64,000 bases of DNA, from contig JARACJ010000005.1 of assembly GCA_028767165.1 (NCBI GenBank), forward strand, positions 274,572 through 338,571, in the 5' to 3' direction. Below are positions 8,255-19,444 of the stretch, in pieces; position 1 is the stretch's first letter; each line of letters begins with the position of its first letter. The notes beneath the pieces were generated by a model. That model did no database searches. It saw only the letters and a list, made by a program, of their open reading frames with translations, and was not told the DNA's origin. A program made the translations under genes and the position numbers. This DNA comes from Proteobacteria bacterium DTSAM18 (GTDB lineage: Bacteria > Myxococcota_A > UBA796 > GCA-2862545).

Positions 8255-8420
8255 GCGTGCTCCAGTAAGGGTCCTCCCATAGCTCCATCGGGCCGGTTCC
8301 ATCATCAAGATGTCGAAATAGTTTTCACGGAGCCCAGGTAGTGTCGACGAGTCCAAGGACGGAGGGGCCTGCGGATGCCCCGCGCCAAGCTCGACTCGAC
8401 GTGTACCTGGGAGGACACAG

Positions 8421-8888
8421 ATGGGGATGGACACGCGACACGCCTTCACCCTGGCCATCGGCCTGGCCTTCGGCTCCAACGCCTTCGCCGGCGACCCCCC
8501 GGATCCGGCCTGTTCTGCAAGGGTGTTCGACGCGGTGGTGGACCAGGCCGACACCAACGCAGACGTGGCCCGCGAGGCCTGGCGTGAGGCCCACAGGCAG
8601 CACTACTCCGACACCGACTGGGACGCCCTGCGGGCCACGGCCCCCGCCGCCGAGGTCAACGACATCCGCCGTCGCGAGCAGGAGAGCGCCGAGCGGGTGC
8701 GCGACCTGAGGGACGACTACCGGGACGCGAAGTACCACGCCCGGCAGGTCCGTCGGGATCCGGCTATCGCGGCCGCTGCCTGCAGGGAGTGGACCCGCCT
8801 GTACGGCACCACGGCGTCGTCGGGCACGAGCCCCACCGCTGCGGCAGAGGCCGACCTGCGGCCCACGTCGAACACCACCGACGACTGA
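8421..8888 (+). CDS. Secreted hypothetical protein
   Basis: A 155-residue protein from ATG 8421, with GGAGG about 6 bases upstream. The signal peptide ends AFGSNAFAG (cleavage after AFA). The mature part is strongly helical and charged, with Arg/Glu/Asp heptad-like runs (NDIRRREQESAERVRDLRDD) suggesting a coiled coil, and a Thr/Ser/Ala-rich tail. Two Cys residues could pair in the periplasm. No family is recognised. It converges on the hydrolase gene at 8895 with only 6 bases between stops. Confidence 0.6.
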   Translation: MGMDTRHAFTLAIGLAFGSNAFAGDPPDPACSARVFDAVVDQADTNADVAREAWREAHRQHYSDTDWDALRATAPAAEVNDIRRREQESAERVRDLRDDYRDAKYHARQVRRDPAIAAAACREWTRLYGTTASSGTSPTAAAEADLRPTSNTTDD

Positions 8889-8894
8889 CGCCCC

Positions 8895-10952
8895 TCAGGG
8901 GCAGGGCGTGTCGAGGGGTGCCGGTGCGGGCACCACCGCCACGCCGTCGTCGAGGAAGCTGCGCAGGAAGCAGCCGTACTGGTGCTTCACCTCCTCGAGC
9001 TGGGCGTAGATCGAGTGGGGATCGGAGAAGCCGTCGCCTTCGTACTGCACGACCACGCCGGTGTACTTCTCGCCACCCGAGCCTCGGCGGTTGTCGAACA
9101 CCGGATACTCGAGGATCTCTCCACGGCCCTGAAGAGCCAACAGCTCGCGCATCTCGGGCCATACCTCCTCGCCTGCCATCTCGTTGCCATAGGCCAGCGC
9201 GATGGCATCGAGGATGGGCGTGGGGAAGTAGGAGTCTCCCCGGCCCACCGGCTGATAGATCGGCCGTCGGGGATGTCCCGGAAGCGGCTTACGGGCAAGT
9301 CGAGGCGTGTAGACCATGGGCTCCGCCGGCTCCCAGGCCGTCTGGGCCATGTGCAGGGCCGGGTGCAGGTGGGTGAGCTCCACGTCTGTGCCGAGCATGG
9401 CCTGCATGGCCGCTGCGGTGACCCCTTCGCCGAGCAGCTCGGTCTCGAGGATGAAGCGTGACCAGTGGCCACCGGCGCCGGTGGGCACCACCGCCGTGAT
9501 GTCCGGCTCCACGGCGCCGATCATGTTGGTGTACATGCCGCCCATGGACTGTCCCATGGCGGTGACGGCGGACGGGTCGAAGAAGAACTGCTGCTCGCCA
9601 TCCGGCAGATCGGGGCCCTCGCAGCCTTCGAGGACCCGGTCGGGGATGCGCAGGTCGAGCAGGGCATCGAGGTACAGGCGCTGCTCGAGGATTCCCTGGC
9701 GGAAGGTGTCGCGGAAGGCCGGCAGGTTGGCGAAGTTGAGGTACTCCTGTTCGCTGGCGCCGGGCACCCGCTCCGGGTTCACCGGGTGGGCCGAGCCTGC
9801 GGACGCGATGCCGTGACGGGCCAGCACGTAGGCGGGGCCGTACCCCATCGCCCACTCGCCGTCGGTCTCGGTCATGGGGCCGCGGGCGATGAGCTGATCG
9901 GACAGGCCGCCGGAGCCGTGGAAGTACAGCGTGAGCGGGTAGCCCTCATCGGGCATGGGTTCCTTCGGCAGCGCGATGACAACGGGAATCGAGGTGCTAC
10001 GCTGCTCCACGAGCTGGTCACCGTCGAACTGGAACAGGCCCTCGGTGTCGAAGGGAGGCTCCCCTTGCTGGAACTGGGGCAGCTCCAGGGTGCCCACCAG
10101 CTCGCAGACATTGGGGTGATCGGCACCCCGCTCGGGCTGAAGCTCGAGCCCCTCGATGACGAGAGCGTAGCGCTCGACCACCTGCTCCGACAGGGCAGCC
10201 GTCTCGGCCACGACATCACCCGTGGTGAACAAGGAGAAGGCAGCCACGGAGTCGACGTCTCTGCCGACAGCGCCGCGAAGCGTCGCCACGTGTGTCTTCA
10301 GCCGGGCGAGGTCATGGGGTTCGTCCTCCGCCAGCCCCAGCTGCGCCCGTCTCAGGGCTTCGGTCTGGGCCCACTGCTGATTCATGGGCGCGCGGACTGC
10401 CAGGGGCACCCCGAGGGGCTCTCCTGAAGCATCTCCCAGGCTACGACGGACCACGTAGGCGTAGGTCGCGCCAGGTTGAAGGACCCAGCCGGGCACAGGT
10501 GCCACACCCACGACATTCGAGGGCACGTAGGCATCCTCGGGGATGCGCTGCGCGACGACGGGCACCCATGATCCCCCCCCAGACACGTCGACGTTGAGCA
10601 GTCCGATGGGATCGTCTGCGCCCCCCGAGAACAGCATGGGTTCGTCGGTGAGCGTGCCCACGGGCCCGTCGAAACGGAACCAGCCCACGCTCATGGTGGG
10701 GTAGCCGCGGCGATCCTCCGCCAGCGTGGCCAGATCCGTGACCAGATCCCGGTGGGTGAGCCCCATCATGTCGGTGGCCGGGGGGGCGCCATCCTCCCGT
10801 AGCCGCAGATTCATCGGGTAGGGCGCGTCGAAGAAGTGCTCCCCTCCCTCGGCCGCCGCGCCGAGGTCCCACATCACCTGCGTGCCCTCGATGGGCTCCA
10901 GGGACGGCTCCACACACCCTGCCGCCAGCAGACCGATCCACAACCCTCTCAT
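8895..10952 (-). CDS. Lipoprotein alpha/beta-hydrolase
   Basis: A 685-residue lipoprotein (MRGLWIGLLAAGC, lipobox Cys13). The N-terminal half is beta-rich (MWDLGAAAEGG, PVVAQRIPEDAY). The C-terminal half is an alpha/beta-hydrolase with oxyanion segment LYFHGSGG, nucleophile elbow GQSMGGMYT, and a candidate catalytic His in FSDPHSIYAQ. It resembles large secreted bacterial esterase/lipase-like proteins anchored in the outer membrane; the substrate is unknown. ATG 10952 is chosen over GTG 10955 and TTG 10964 because it gives the shortest clean signal peptide; the upstream G-run is a weak ribosome binding site. Confidence 0.75.
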   Translation of the reverse strand: MRGLWIGLLAAGCVEPSLEPIEGTQVMWDLGAAAEGGEHFFDAPYPMNLRLREDGAPPATDMMGLTHRDLVTDLATLAEDRRGYPTMSVGWFRFDGPVGTLTDEPMLFSGGADDPIGLLNVDVSGGGSWVPVVAQRIPEDAYVPSNVVGVAPVPGWVLQPGATYAYVVRRSLGDASGEPLGVPLAVRAPMNQQWAQTEALRRAQLGLAEDEPHDLARLKTHVATLRGAVGRDVDSVAAFSLFTTGDVVAETAALSEQVVERYALVIEGLELQPERGADHPNVCELVGTLELPQFQQGEPPFDTEGLFQFDGDQLVEQRSTSIPVVIALPKEPMPDEGYPLTLYFHGSGGLSDQLIARGPMTETDGEWAMGYGPAYVLARHGIASAGSAHPVNPERVPGASEQEYLNFANLPAFRDTFRQGILEQRLYLDALLDLRIPDRVLEGCEGPDLPDGEQQFFFDPSAVTAMGQSMGGMYTNMIGAVEPDITAVVPTGAGGHWSRFILETELLGEGVTAAAMQAMLGTDVELTHLHPALHMAQTAWEPAEPMVYTPRLARKPLPGHPRRPIYQPVGRGDSYFPTPILDAIALAYGNEMAGEEVWPEMRELLALQGRGEILEYPVFDNRRGSGGEKYTGVVVQYEGDGFSDPHSIYAQLEEVKHQYGCFLRSFLDDGVAVVPAPAPLDTPCP

Positions 10953-10975
10953 CACGCCCCCCAAGACAGACCGAA

Positions 10976-11002
10976 GGCCCGCCGGATGTTCACCGGCGGG
11001 CC
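10976..11002 (-). terminator. Hairpin after the 11027 gene
   Basis: A perfect 10-bp stem, ggcccgccgg at 10976-10985 with 10993-11002, and 7-base loop, between two minus-strand genes. It separates the 11027-11671 gene from the hydrolase gene. Confidence 0.65.
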
Positions 11003-11026
11003 CCCTTGGTAGCGCAAGAGTGGGCG

Positions 11027-11671
11027 TCAGACCATGGGAAATGCGTCCGGCACCTCTGAGGGTGCATCGACCGCTCCGTAGAAGATGGCCTGCACGCGAC
11101 CGAGCTGGCCGGATGCGTCGATCACGCCGCCTTCGCTGACCAGGGGCTCCGCGAAGCCGAACTCACCCACGTCGACGGGGCGACCGTGGGCGTCGGAGGC
11201 CAGGAAGACCTGGGGATCGCCGGAGTCGTCGCTCTCGACGAAGATGGGGCCGATGCCGTGCTCGTCGACGAGCAGCAGGGGCGCCTCTTCGTTGGTGCGG
11301 CACCAGGCCCAGGAGCCGGAGCGAGGCACGTCGCCGTCGTAGCGGGCCGTGGAGTTCTCGCCCGCGCGCTCGACCACCACGGAGCCCGTCTCGTCGCCGG
11401 GGACCACGGGACCGGCGAACCAGGTGACGTAGTTCACGTCGTGGGAGGCGTCGTGGCACTTCAGATCGTCTTCGCTCAGGGAGCGGAAGTCGGCCAGCGG
11501 GGAGAGCAGCTCGCCGTTGGCGGACACGTGCACCAGACACATCACGCCATGACGGGGATCGTAGGACTGCGGGCCGTTGTTCTTCGGGCGGAAGACCCAG
11601 TACCAACCCGGATGGGACGCTGCAGCCTCACGGAAGGCGTTGCCGCCCTGAAGCGCTCGTTGCCACTGCAT
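11027..11671 (-). CDS. Hypothetical cytoplasmic protein
   Basis: A 214-residue protein from ATG 11671, preceded by AAGGAGG with ideal spacing; the ATG gives MQWQRALQGGNAFREAAA. It is rich in acidic residues and Gly, has no signal peptide, and contains a Trp/Tyr-rich patch (HPGWYWVFRPKNNGPQSYD) and VNYVTWFAGPVVPGDETG. No family is recognised. It sits alone between the PmtA-like methyltransferase and the lipoprotein hydrolase, on the same strand as both. Confidence 0.6.
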   Translation of the reverse strand: MQWQRALQGGNAFREAAASHPGWYWVFRPKNNGPQSYDPRHGVMCLVHVSANGELLSPLADFRSLSEDDLKCHDASHDVNYVTWFAGPVVPGDETGSVVVERAGENSTARYDGDVPRSGSWAWCRTNEEAPLLLVDEHGIGPIFVESDDSGDPQVFLASDAHGRPVDVGEFGFAEPLVSEGGVIDASGQLGRVQAIFYGAVDAPSEVPDAFPMV

Positions 11672-11730
11672 GGACACCTCCTTGTCGGCCACAGCCTATC
11701 CCAGGACCATCCTGGCCGGAAGCGAGAGTG

Positions 11731-12321
11731 TCACTTCCTTGGCTGCTCGCAGCGATAGATGAAGGCTGGCGGGAGGTTCCACAGGACCAGGTGGGCGGTC
11801 TCGACCACCGTGAAGTGCTCGCGGAGGACGTCGCGGGCGGTGCGACCCCTCGGAAGCCACGGTGACAAGGCGTAGGTGAAGGTGACCAGGCGTCCGCCGG
11901 GAGCGAGCACGTCGACCAGCGAGGACACGACGTCCTCCTGCAGGGGACGATCCCAGCTCGCGAACGGCAGCGAGCTCACCAGGCGATCCACCTCGTTCCA
12001 CCCCCGCTCGGCGATGAGGCGGGGCAGATCCTGCGCGTAGGCCTCCACCACCTCGGCCTCCGGCACGGCCATCCGACACAGGGCGGCCAGGTGGGCGTTG
12101 GGCTCGAGACAGAACCAGTCCATCCGCACGGGCGCCTCCGCGAGCGCGCGGGTGACCGGCCCGGTGCCCGCGCCCAGCTCGACGAGTCGGACCCCGTCGT
12201 GCAGCTCGGACAGGTCGAGCATGGCCCCGGCCAGCGCCCTCGACGAAGGCGCGACGGAGCCGACGCCGGTCGGCGACCGCAGGAACGTTCGGAAGAAGCT
12301 GCTGGCGTGGGTATCGATCAA
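11731..12321 (-). CDS. PmtA-like SAM-dependent phospholipid N-methyltransferase
   Basis: A 196-residue class I methyltransferase. N-terminal FFRTFLRSPTGVGSVAPSSR and the SAM-binding motif I VRLVELGAGTGPVTRAL are the signature of the bacterial PmtA family, which methylates phosphatidylethanolamine towards phosphatidylcholine at the inner membrane face. The later VSSLPFASWD (family SGLPL-type) and NLPPAFIYRC also fit. The start is TTG at 12321 with GAGG 5 bases upstream. Length matches PmtA (about 200). Related rRNA or small-molecule methyltransferases cannot be excluded. Confidence 0.7.
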   Translation of the reverse strand: MIDTHASSFFRTFLRSPTGVGSVAPSSRALAGAMLDLSELHDGVRLVELGAGTGPVTRALAEAPVRMDWFCLEPNAHLAALCRMAVPEAEVVEAYAQDLPRLIAERGWNEVDRLVSSLPFASWDRPLQEDVVSSLVDVLAPGGRLVTFTYALSPWLPRGRTARDVLREHFTVVETAHLVLWNLPPAFIYRCEQPRK

Positions 12322-12381
12322 GCGGACCTCTGGACCTGCATTCCAGATACCCCGGAATCCGGCGACCTGCGCCCAATTGAA

Positions 12382-12403
12382 GAGGACCCCGTACGGGGCC
12401 CTC
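12382..12403 (-). terminator. Terminator after leuS
   Basis: gaggaccccg/cggggccctc hairpin (10-bp stem with one wobble pair on the leftward transcript) 25 bases past the leuS stop, followed by UUC AAUU on that strand. Confidence 0.65.
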
Positions 12404-12427
12404 TCGCATGGGAATGCACCGATCCCG

Positions 12428-14998
<2,571 letters not shown>

Positions 14999-15265
14999 GT
15001 GTTCTCTCCAGCGGGGGCAGTCCTAACACCCGGAACAGAGGGGGGAAACCCGAGGGTACGGCGCCCGAGGCGAGCGATGTGGACGAGATGAGGAGTACCG
15101 CGCCAAACCCGCCCGCAAGGGAGAGATCCAATCAGACGACAGACGGGACGGTCGATACGTGTCTATGGTTGTCGAACGAGACACGATCCAGCCCCGAACG
15201 TGCCATCCTGGAGTGCACGGATCTGCGGCCACCCAAGGCCTGCAGGCACCGTGCGGGAGAACTGC

Positions 15266-17293
15266 ATGAGCATCCTTCGTCGCACCGCCCTCATCGGCGT
15301 CCCCACCCTCGCCCTCGTCCTCTTCGGAACGGCCGTGGCGCGGGCCCTCACCCCCGAGGCGCCCCAGGAGGCCATCGCCCACGTCGTCGGCAAGACCATG
15401 GAGCTGTACCACTACGGTGAGGCGCCCATCGACGACGGCCTGTCCGAGCGCTGGTTCGACAAGTACCTCGACATGCTGGACTACAACCGCGTGTACTTCA
15501 CCCAGAAGGACATCGACTCCTTCCAGCAGTGGCGCTCCACCCTCGACGACGACATCCTGAGCACGCCGCCGTCCCTGCAGGCCGCCTACGCCATCCACGA
15601 CCGCTACGTGCAGCGGGTGGAGGAGCGCGCCGCCTACGCGAAGAGGATCCTCGCCAAGCCCCCCACCTTCGACGATCCCAGCCGGGAGATCGTCTTCGAC
15701 CGCCACGACAGCGCCTGGGCCCCCAACTCCAAGGCCCTCAACACGTACTGGCAGGATCGCATCGCGGCCGACCTGCTGTCCATGGAGCTGCGGGGCGACG
15801 AGCGCGACAAGGCCATCGAGCGGCTGTCCAAGCGGTACGACCGCGTGCTCAACGACGTCCGTGAGATGGACGAGAACGACATCCTCGAGCTGTACATGGC
15901 CGCCTTCACGAGCAGCTTCGATCCCCACTCCGTGTGGTTCAAGCCGGTCACGAAGGAGAACTTCGACATCGAGATGACCGACTCCCTCATCGGCATCGGC
16001 GCCCAGCTCCGCTCGGAGGATGGCTACACCACCATCGAGGAGCTGATCCCCGGTGGCCCGGCGGAGCTGTCCGGCCTGCTGCAGGCGAAGGATCAGATCC
16101 TCGCCGTCGGCCAGGGCGGCGACGAGCCCGTCGACATCGTCGACATGCGCCTCGATCGCGTGGTGCAGCTCATCCGCGGCAAGAAGGACACCGTGGTCAC
16201 CCTGGTGGTGCATCCCGCCGACGCCCCCGATCCCGCCTTCACGAAGACCGTGCAGCTCACCCGTGACCGCGTGGAGCTGGCCCACAACGAGGCCAAGGGC
16301 GAGATCCGCGAGTTCGAGGGCGAGGGCGGCCCCATCAAGGTGGGCGTGATCGACATCCCGAGCTTCTACATGGACGAGGAGGGCCGGCAGCTCAACCCGC
16401 AGGACTACGGCTCCACGGCCAACGACGTGCAGAAGATCCTCGAGGACTTCAACGCCAAGGGTGTCGACTCCCTGGTCATCGACCTGCGCCACAACGGCGG
16501 CGGTCGCCTCGACCAGGCCCAGGATCTCACCGGCATGTTCCTCGAGGGCGGCCCCATCGTGCAGATCCGCGACCGCAGCGACCGCAAGGAGGTCCTCAAG
16601 GATCTGAGCCCCGGCCGCCTGTGGAGCAAGCCCGTGGTGGTGCTCACCAGCGAGATGAGCGCCTCGGCCTCCGAGATCTTCGCCGCGGCCATCCAGGATC
16701 ACCAGCGCGGCATCGTCGTGGGCAGCAAGACCACCCACGGCAAGGGCACCGTGCAGCAGATCCTGCCGCTCGACCGTCCGGTGGCCCTCGAAGCCGGTCC
16801 CGGTGCCGCGGATCTGGCCGGCGCCATGAAGTTCACCACCCACATGTTCTACCGGGTCGACGGCGGCTCCACCCAGGTCAAGGGCGTGGCCGCAGACATC
16901 GTGCTGCCCAGCCCCTTCGAGGGCCTCGACGTCCTCGAGTCCGACCTCGAGTACCCCCTGCCCTGGAACAAGATCAGCCCGGCCCGCTACAAGCCCCTGG
17001 CCGAGCTGCCTGACGTGCCAGCGCTCGCCGCCAACTCGAGGAACCGCATCGCCATCGATCCCGAGTTCTCCTACCTCGCCGAGGACATCGCCTTCCGTGA
17101 GGAGCAGAACGCGAAGAACACCGTGAGCCTGCACAAGGCCACCCGCGAGAAGGAGATCGCCGAGGCCGAGGCCATCGAGGCCAAGCGCGAGGAGGAGCGC
17201 AAGGCCCGAGGCTGGGACGGCGAGTCCGACATCGACCCGGTGCTCGACGAGGCGGTGCACATCGCGCGGGACTGGGTGCAGCAGGAGCGGTAG
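15266..17293 (+). CDS. prc: Carboxy-terminal processing protease (S41A)
   Basis: A 675-residue periplasmic protease of the long E. coli Prc/Tsp type. ATG 15266 with GGGAGA upstream gives the signal peptide MSILRRTALIGVPTLAL... ending ARA. Then come an N-terminal helical domain (FDKYLDMLDYNRVYFTQKD), a PDZ domain (IGIGAQLRSEDGYTTIEELI) and the S41 core with IDLRHNGGGRLDQA. The Ser/Lys dyad is S467 in SASASEIF and K493 in THGKGTVQ, with D478 between. The tail is helical and Lys/Glu-rich. It degrades misfolded or tagged envelope proteins and trims lytic enzymes. All catalytic residues are intact. Confidence 0.95.
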   Translation: MSILRRTALIGVPTLALVLFGTAVARALTPEAPQEAIAHVVGKTMELYHYGEAPIDDGLSERWFDKYLDMLDYNRVYFTQKDIDSFQQWRSTLDDDILSTPPSLQAAYAIHDRYVQRVEERAAYAKRILAKPPTFDDPSREIVFDRHDSAWAPNSKALNTYWQDRIAADLLSMELRGDERDKAIERLSKRYDRVLNDVREMDENDILELYMAAFTSSFDPHSVWFKPVTKENFDIEMTDSLIGIGAQLRSEDGYTTIEELIPGGPAELSGLLQAKDQILAVGQGGDEPVDIVDMRLDRVVQLIRGKKDTVVTLVVHPADAPDPAFTKTVQLTRDRVELAHNEAKGEIREFEGEGGPIKVGVIDIPSFYMDEEGRQLNPQDYGSTANDVQKILEDFNAKGVDSLVIDLRHNGGGRLDQAQDLTGMFLEGGPIVQIRDRSDRKEVLKDLSPGRLWSKPVVVLTSEMSASASEIFAAAIQDHQRGIVVGSKTTHGKGTVQQILPLDRPVALEAGPGAADLAGAMKFTTHMFYRVDGGSTQVKGVAADIVLPSPFEGLDVLESDLEYPLPWNKISPARYKPLAELPDVPALAANSRNRIAIDPEFSYLAEDIAFREEQNAKNTVSLHKATREKEIAEAEAIEAKREEERKARGWDGESDIDPVLDEAVHIARDWVQQER

Positions 17294-17455
17294 GTCTGCT
17301 CGGAACCGAGAGACCCCACTCGCCCTGTCCGGCGGATTCGCCCCGTACCGAGGGTTCACCCGGTGCGGCGGCTTCGCCGGGTCGTCGCGCACGCGCACGC
17401 GCACGCATGACGGGTCACGGGCTCCATACGGCGAATCGTGCCGCTGGAGTCCGGA

Positions 17456-17881
17456 TCACCAGCTCCCGGTGCTCTCCATCGACGCCCAGGGCTCCTTGAT
17501 GGGCAGGGCGTCGCCCGCCTGCAGGAGCTCGATGCTGATGCCGTCCGGCGACTTGACGAAGGCCATGCGGCCGTCGCGGGGCGGGCGCAGGATGGTGACG
17601 CCCCCCTCCTGCAGACGCTCGCAGGCGGCGTAGATGTCGTCGACCGCGAAGGCGAGGTGACCGAAGTTGCGCGCGTTGCCGTAGGACTCGGTCTCGTCCC
17701 AGTTCCAGGTGAGCTCCACCTCGGCCGGATCGCCTTCGGCGCCGCTGGAAAGGTACACGAGGGAGAACCGGCCGGACTCGTAGTCGTTGCGGCGGACGAT
17801 CTTCAGGCCGAGCAGGTCGACGTAGAAATGGATGGCGGCGTCGAGATCGAGGACGCGGACCATGGAGTGCAGGAATCGCAC
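17456..17881 (-). CDS. gloA: Lactoylglutathione lyase (glyoxalase I)
   Basis: A 141-residue VOC-fold enzyme that converts the methylglyoxal-glutathione hemithioacetal to S-lactoylglutathione. Metal ligands match the E. coli numbering closely: H5 (MRFLHSM), E56 (AEVELTWNW), H75 (NFGHLAF) and E118 (GISIELLQ). Start: GTG 17881 with AGGAGG 6 bases upstream; this removes an 18-base in-frame extension and puts the first His at position 5 as in characterised enzymes. It is divergent from the barrel gene at 17977. Confidence 0.92.
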   Translation of the reverse strand: MRFLHSMVRVLDLDAAIHFYVDLLGLKIVRRNDYESGRFSLVYLSSGAEGDPAEVELTWNWDETESYGNARNFGHLAFAVDDIYAACERLQEGGVTILRPPRDGRMAFVKSPDGISIELLQAGDALPIKEPWASMESTGSW

Positions 17882-17976
17882 AGCAAGCCTCCTGGGCACG
17901 TGGAAACAACTACCTTTCAGGCACTAGCGTTCCAGCCGGGATCCGACGAGCAGAAGGTGCCCCTGTGGAGGAACCC

Positions 17977-18636
17977 GTGCTCCGAACCGTCCTGCTGGCC
18001 CTGGCGCTCGCCGCCGCCCCGCCCGCTCGCGCACAGGAGCGGACGACCTCCTTCGGCATCGGCCCGGAGCTGACCTGGGACGCCCTCGGCTACACGCCCT
18101 ACTCCTGGTTCTGGGAGGGCGACAACCACTACCCGGGCAACAGCATGTGCGTGGGCGGCCAGGCGTTCGCCCTCGTCGGACTCCCACGGGTCGGCATCGA
18201 CGGCCGCTGGTGCATCGACCCCTGGTACGTCGACGTCCAGCACACCTGGTCCCTCGGCGCCCACGCCGGCGCACTGGTCCCCGTGGTCAGCGGACACGCC
18301 TCCGGTGGCGACATCGGCGTGGGCTACCAGCGCTTCTCCAGCGACCAGATGTCCACCTTCATCGGCGACTACGTCTACGTGCGCTTCGCCGCCCGCTACG
18401 TGCTGCCGTTCGAGTTCCTGGCCCTCGAGTTCGCCGGCACCTGGCAGATGAACTTCCCCGCCCGACAGGTCGTCGACGACGAGCAGGTGGCCTTCGGCAG
18501 CTACTTCCAGCCCGGACTGCGCATCAGCGTGATCTTCGGCCGCCTGGCTCCCCTGCTACCGCCTCCCCCACCGCCCCCGGAACCCGAACCGGTGCCCGAC
18601 GAGCCTCCGCCGCTGGCGATCCCCCAGTCCCCGTGA
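17977..18636 (+). CDS. Predicted outer-membrane beta-barrel protein with Pro-rich tail
   Basis: A 219-residue exported protein. GTG 17977 is chosen because GGAGG lies 5 bases upstream. Signal peptide MLRTVLLALALAAAPPARA is cleaved before QERTTS. Alternating aromatic/hydrophobic strands (FGIGPELTWDALGYTPYSWF, YVYVRFAARYVLPFEFLAL) and LRISVIFGRL fit a small barrel. The C terminus continues into a Pro/Glu-rich segment (PPPPPPPEPEPVPDEPP) that would be periplasmic, perhaps for peptidoglycan spacing. It is the first of three envelope genes on the plus strand. The function is unknown. Confidence 0.6.
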   Translation: MLRTVLLALALAAAPPARAQERTTSFGIGPELTWDALGYTPYSWFWEGDNHYPGNSMCVGGQAFALVGLPRVGIDGRWCIDPWYVDVQHTWSLGAHAGALVPVVSGHASGGDIGVGYQRFSSDQMSTFIGDYVYVRFAARYVLPFEFLALEFAGTWQMNFPARQVVDDEQVAFGSYFQPGLRISVIFGRLAPLLPPPPPPPEPEPVPDEPPPLAIPQSP

Positions 18637-18754
18637 GGCGTCGCCTGGGCGCTCGGCAGGTGCGAAGCACCGTTCTCATGCGGGCATGTCCGTGTGTACC
18701 GAAGCGCAGCCCGTGTCGTCGAGGCCCGGGAACCGCCATTCCGGGAGAACCAGC

Positions 18755-19444
18755 TTGCGACGAACCGTCCTTCAGGTCCTCGGGCTCGGCCTCCTGCTCG
18801 CGGCGCCAGACCTCGCCCGCGCCGAGCAGGACCACCTCGTCGGGGTGGGCTACCGAAGCCTGAACATCAACAGCAAGCAGGACAAGCAGTTCGCGTTCCA
18901 CAGCTTCGACTTCGCGTACTCGATGTACGTGGGGCGTCGGTGGGGCTTCTCGACCATCGTCGACGTCGGCATGCCCCTGGGCGCCAAGGAAGGCGACGAG
19001 AAGGTGAAGGTCACCGAGCTGTACGCGCCCCGGTGGACCGGCGACGTATTCGCCGCCGCCACCCACCGCATCGCGTTCGGCACCCAGCGCTTCGACGTCA
19101 TGCTCGGGGTGCACACGGGCGGCATCCAGCTGAAGTCGGCGGACGAGTTCATCCCGTTCCAGCACATGTCCTTCGGCGTGGGCTTCGGCGGCCGCTACGC
19201 CGCCGAGGTGAGCGACCGCATCATCGTGCACGGCAGTGTCGTGACCGCGTTCGACTTCGTGGACTTCGTGCACGGCAAGGACCTGCGGAGCGCGTTCACC
19301 GTGCAGGCCATCGTCGGCGCCGGCATCCGCCTGGGCACCAAGCGACACAAGATCATGGACACGGCCCGACGCCGCGACACCGAGGCGCCCGGCGACACCA
19401 TCACCGACGACGTCGAGCTCGACCGGGTCAGGAGGACGCCATGA
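18755..19444 (+). CDS. Predicted outer-membrane beta-barrel protein
   Basis: A 229-residue exported protein starting at TTG 18755 with GGGAG 7 bases upstream. Signal MRRTVLQVLGLGLLLAAPDLARA is cleaved before EQDHL. Repeating amphipathic strands such as VGVGYRSLNINSKQDKQFAF, SMYVGRRWGFSTIVDVGMPL and MSFGVGFGGRYAAEV suggest an 8- to 10-stranded barrel. A basic/acidic tail (IMDTARRRDTEAPGD) follows the last strand. Its stop overlaps the next lipoprotein start (ATGA), so the two are translationally coupled and probably work together. Confidence 0.6.
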   Translation: MRRTVLQVLGLGLLLAAPDLARAEQDHLVGVGYRSLNINSKQDKQFAFHSFDFAYSMYVGRRWGFSTIVDVGMPLGAKEGDEKVKVTELYAPRWTGDVFAAATHRIAFGTQRFDVMLGVHTGGIQLKSADEFIPFQHMSFGVGFGGRYAAEVSDRIIVHGSVVTAFDFVDFVHGKDLRSAFTVQAIVGAGIRLGTKRHKIMDTARRRDTEAPGDTITDDVELDRVRRTP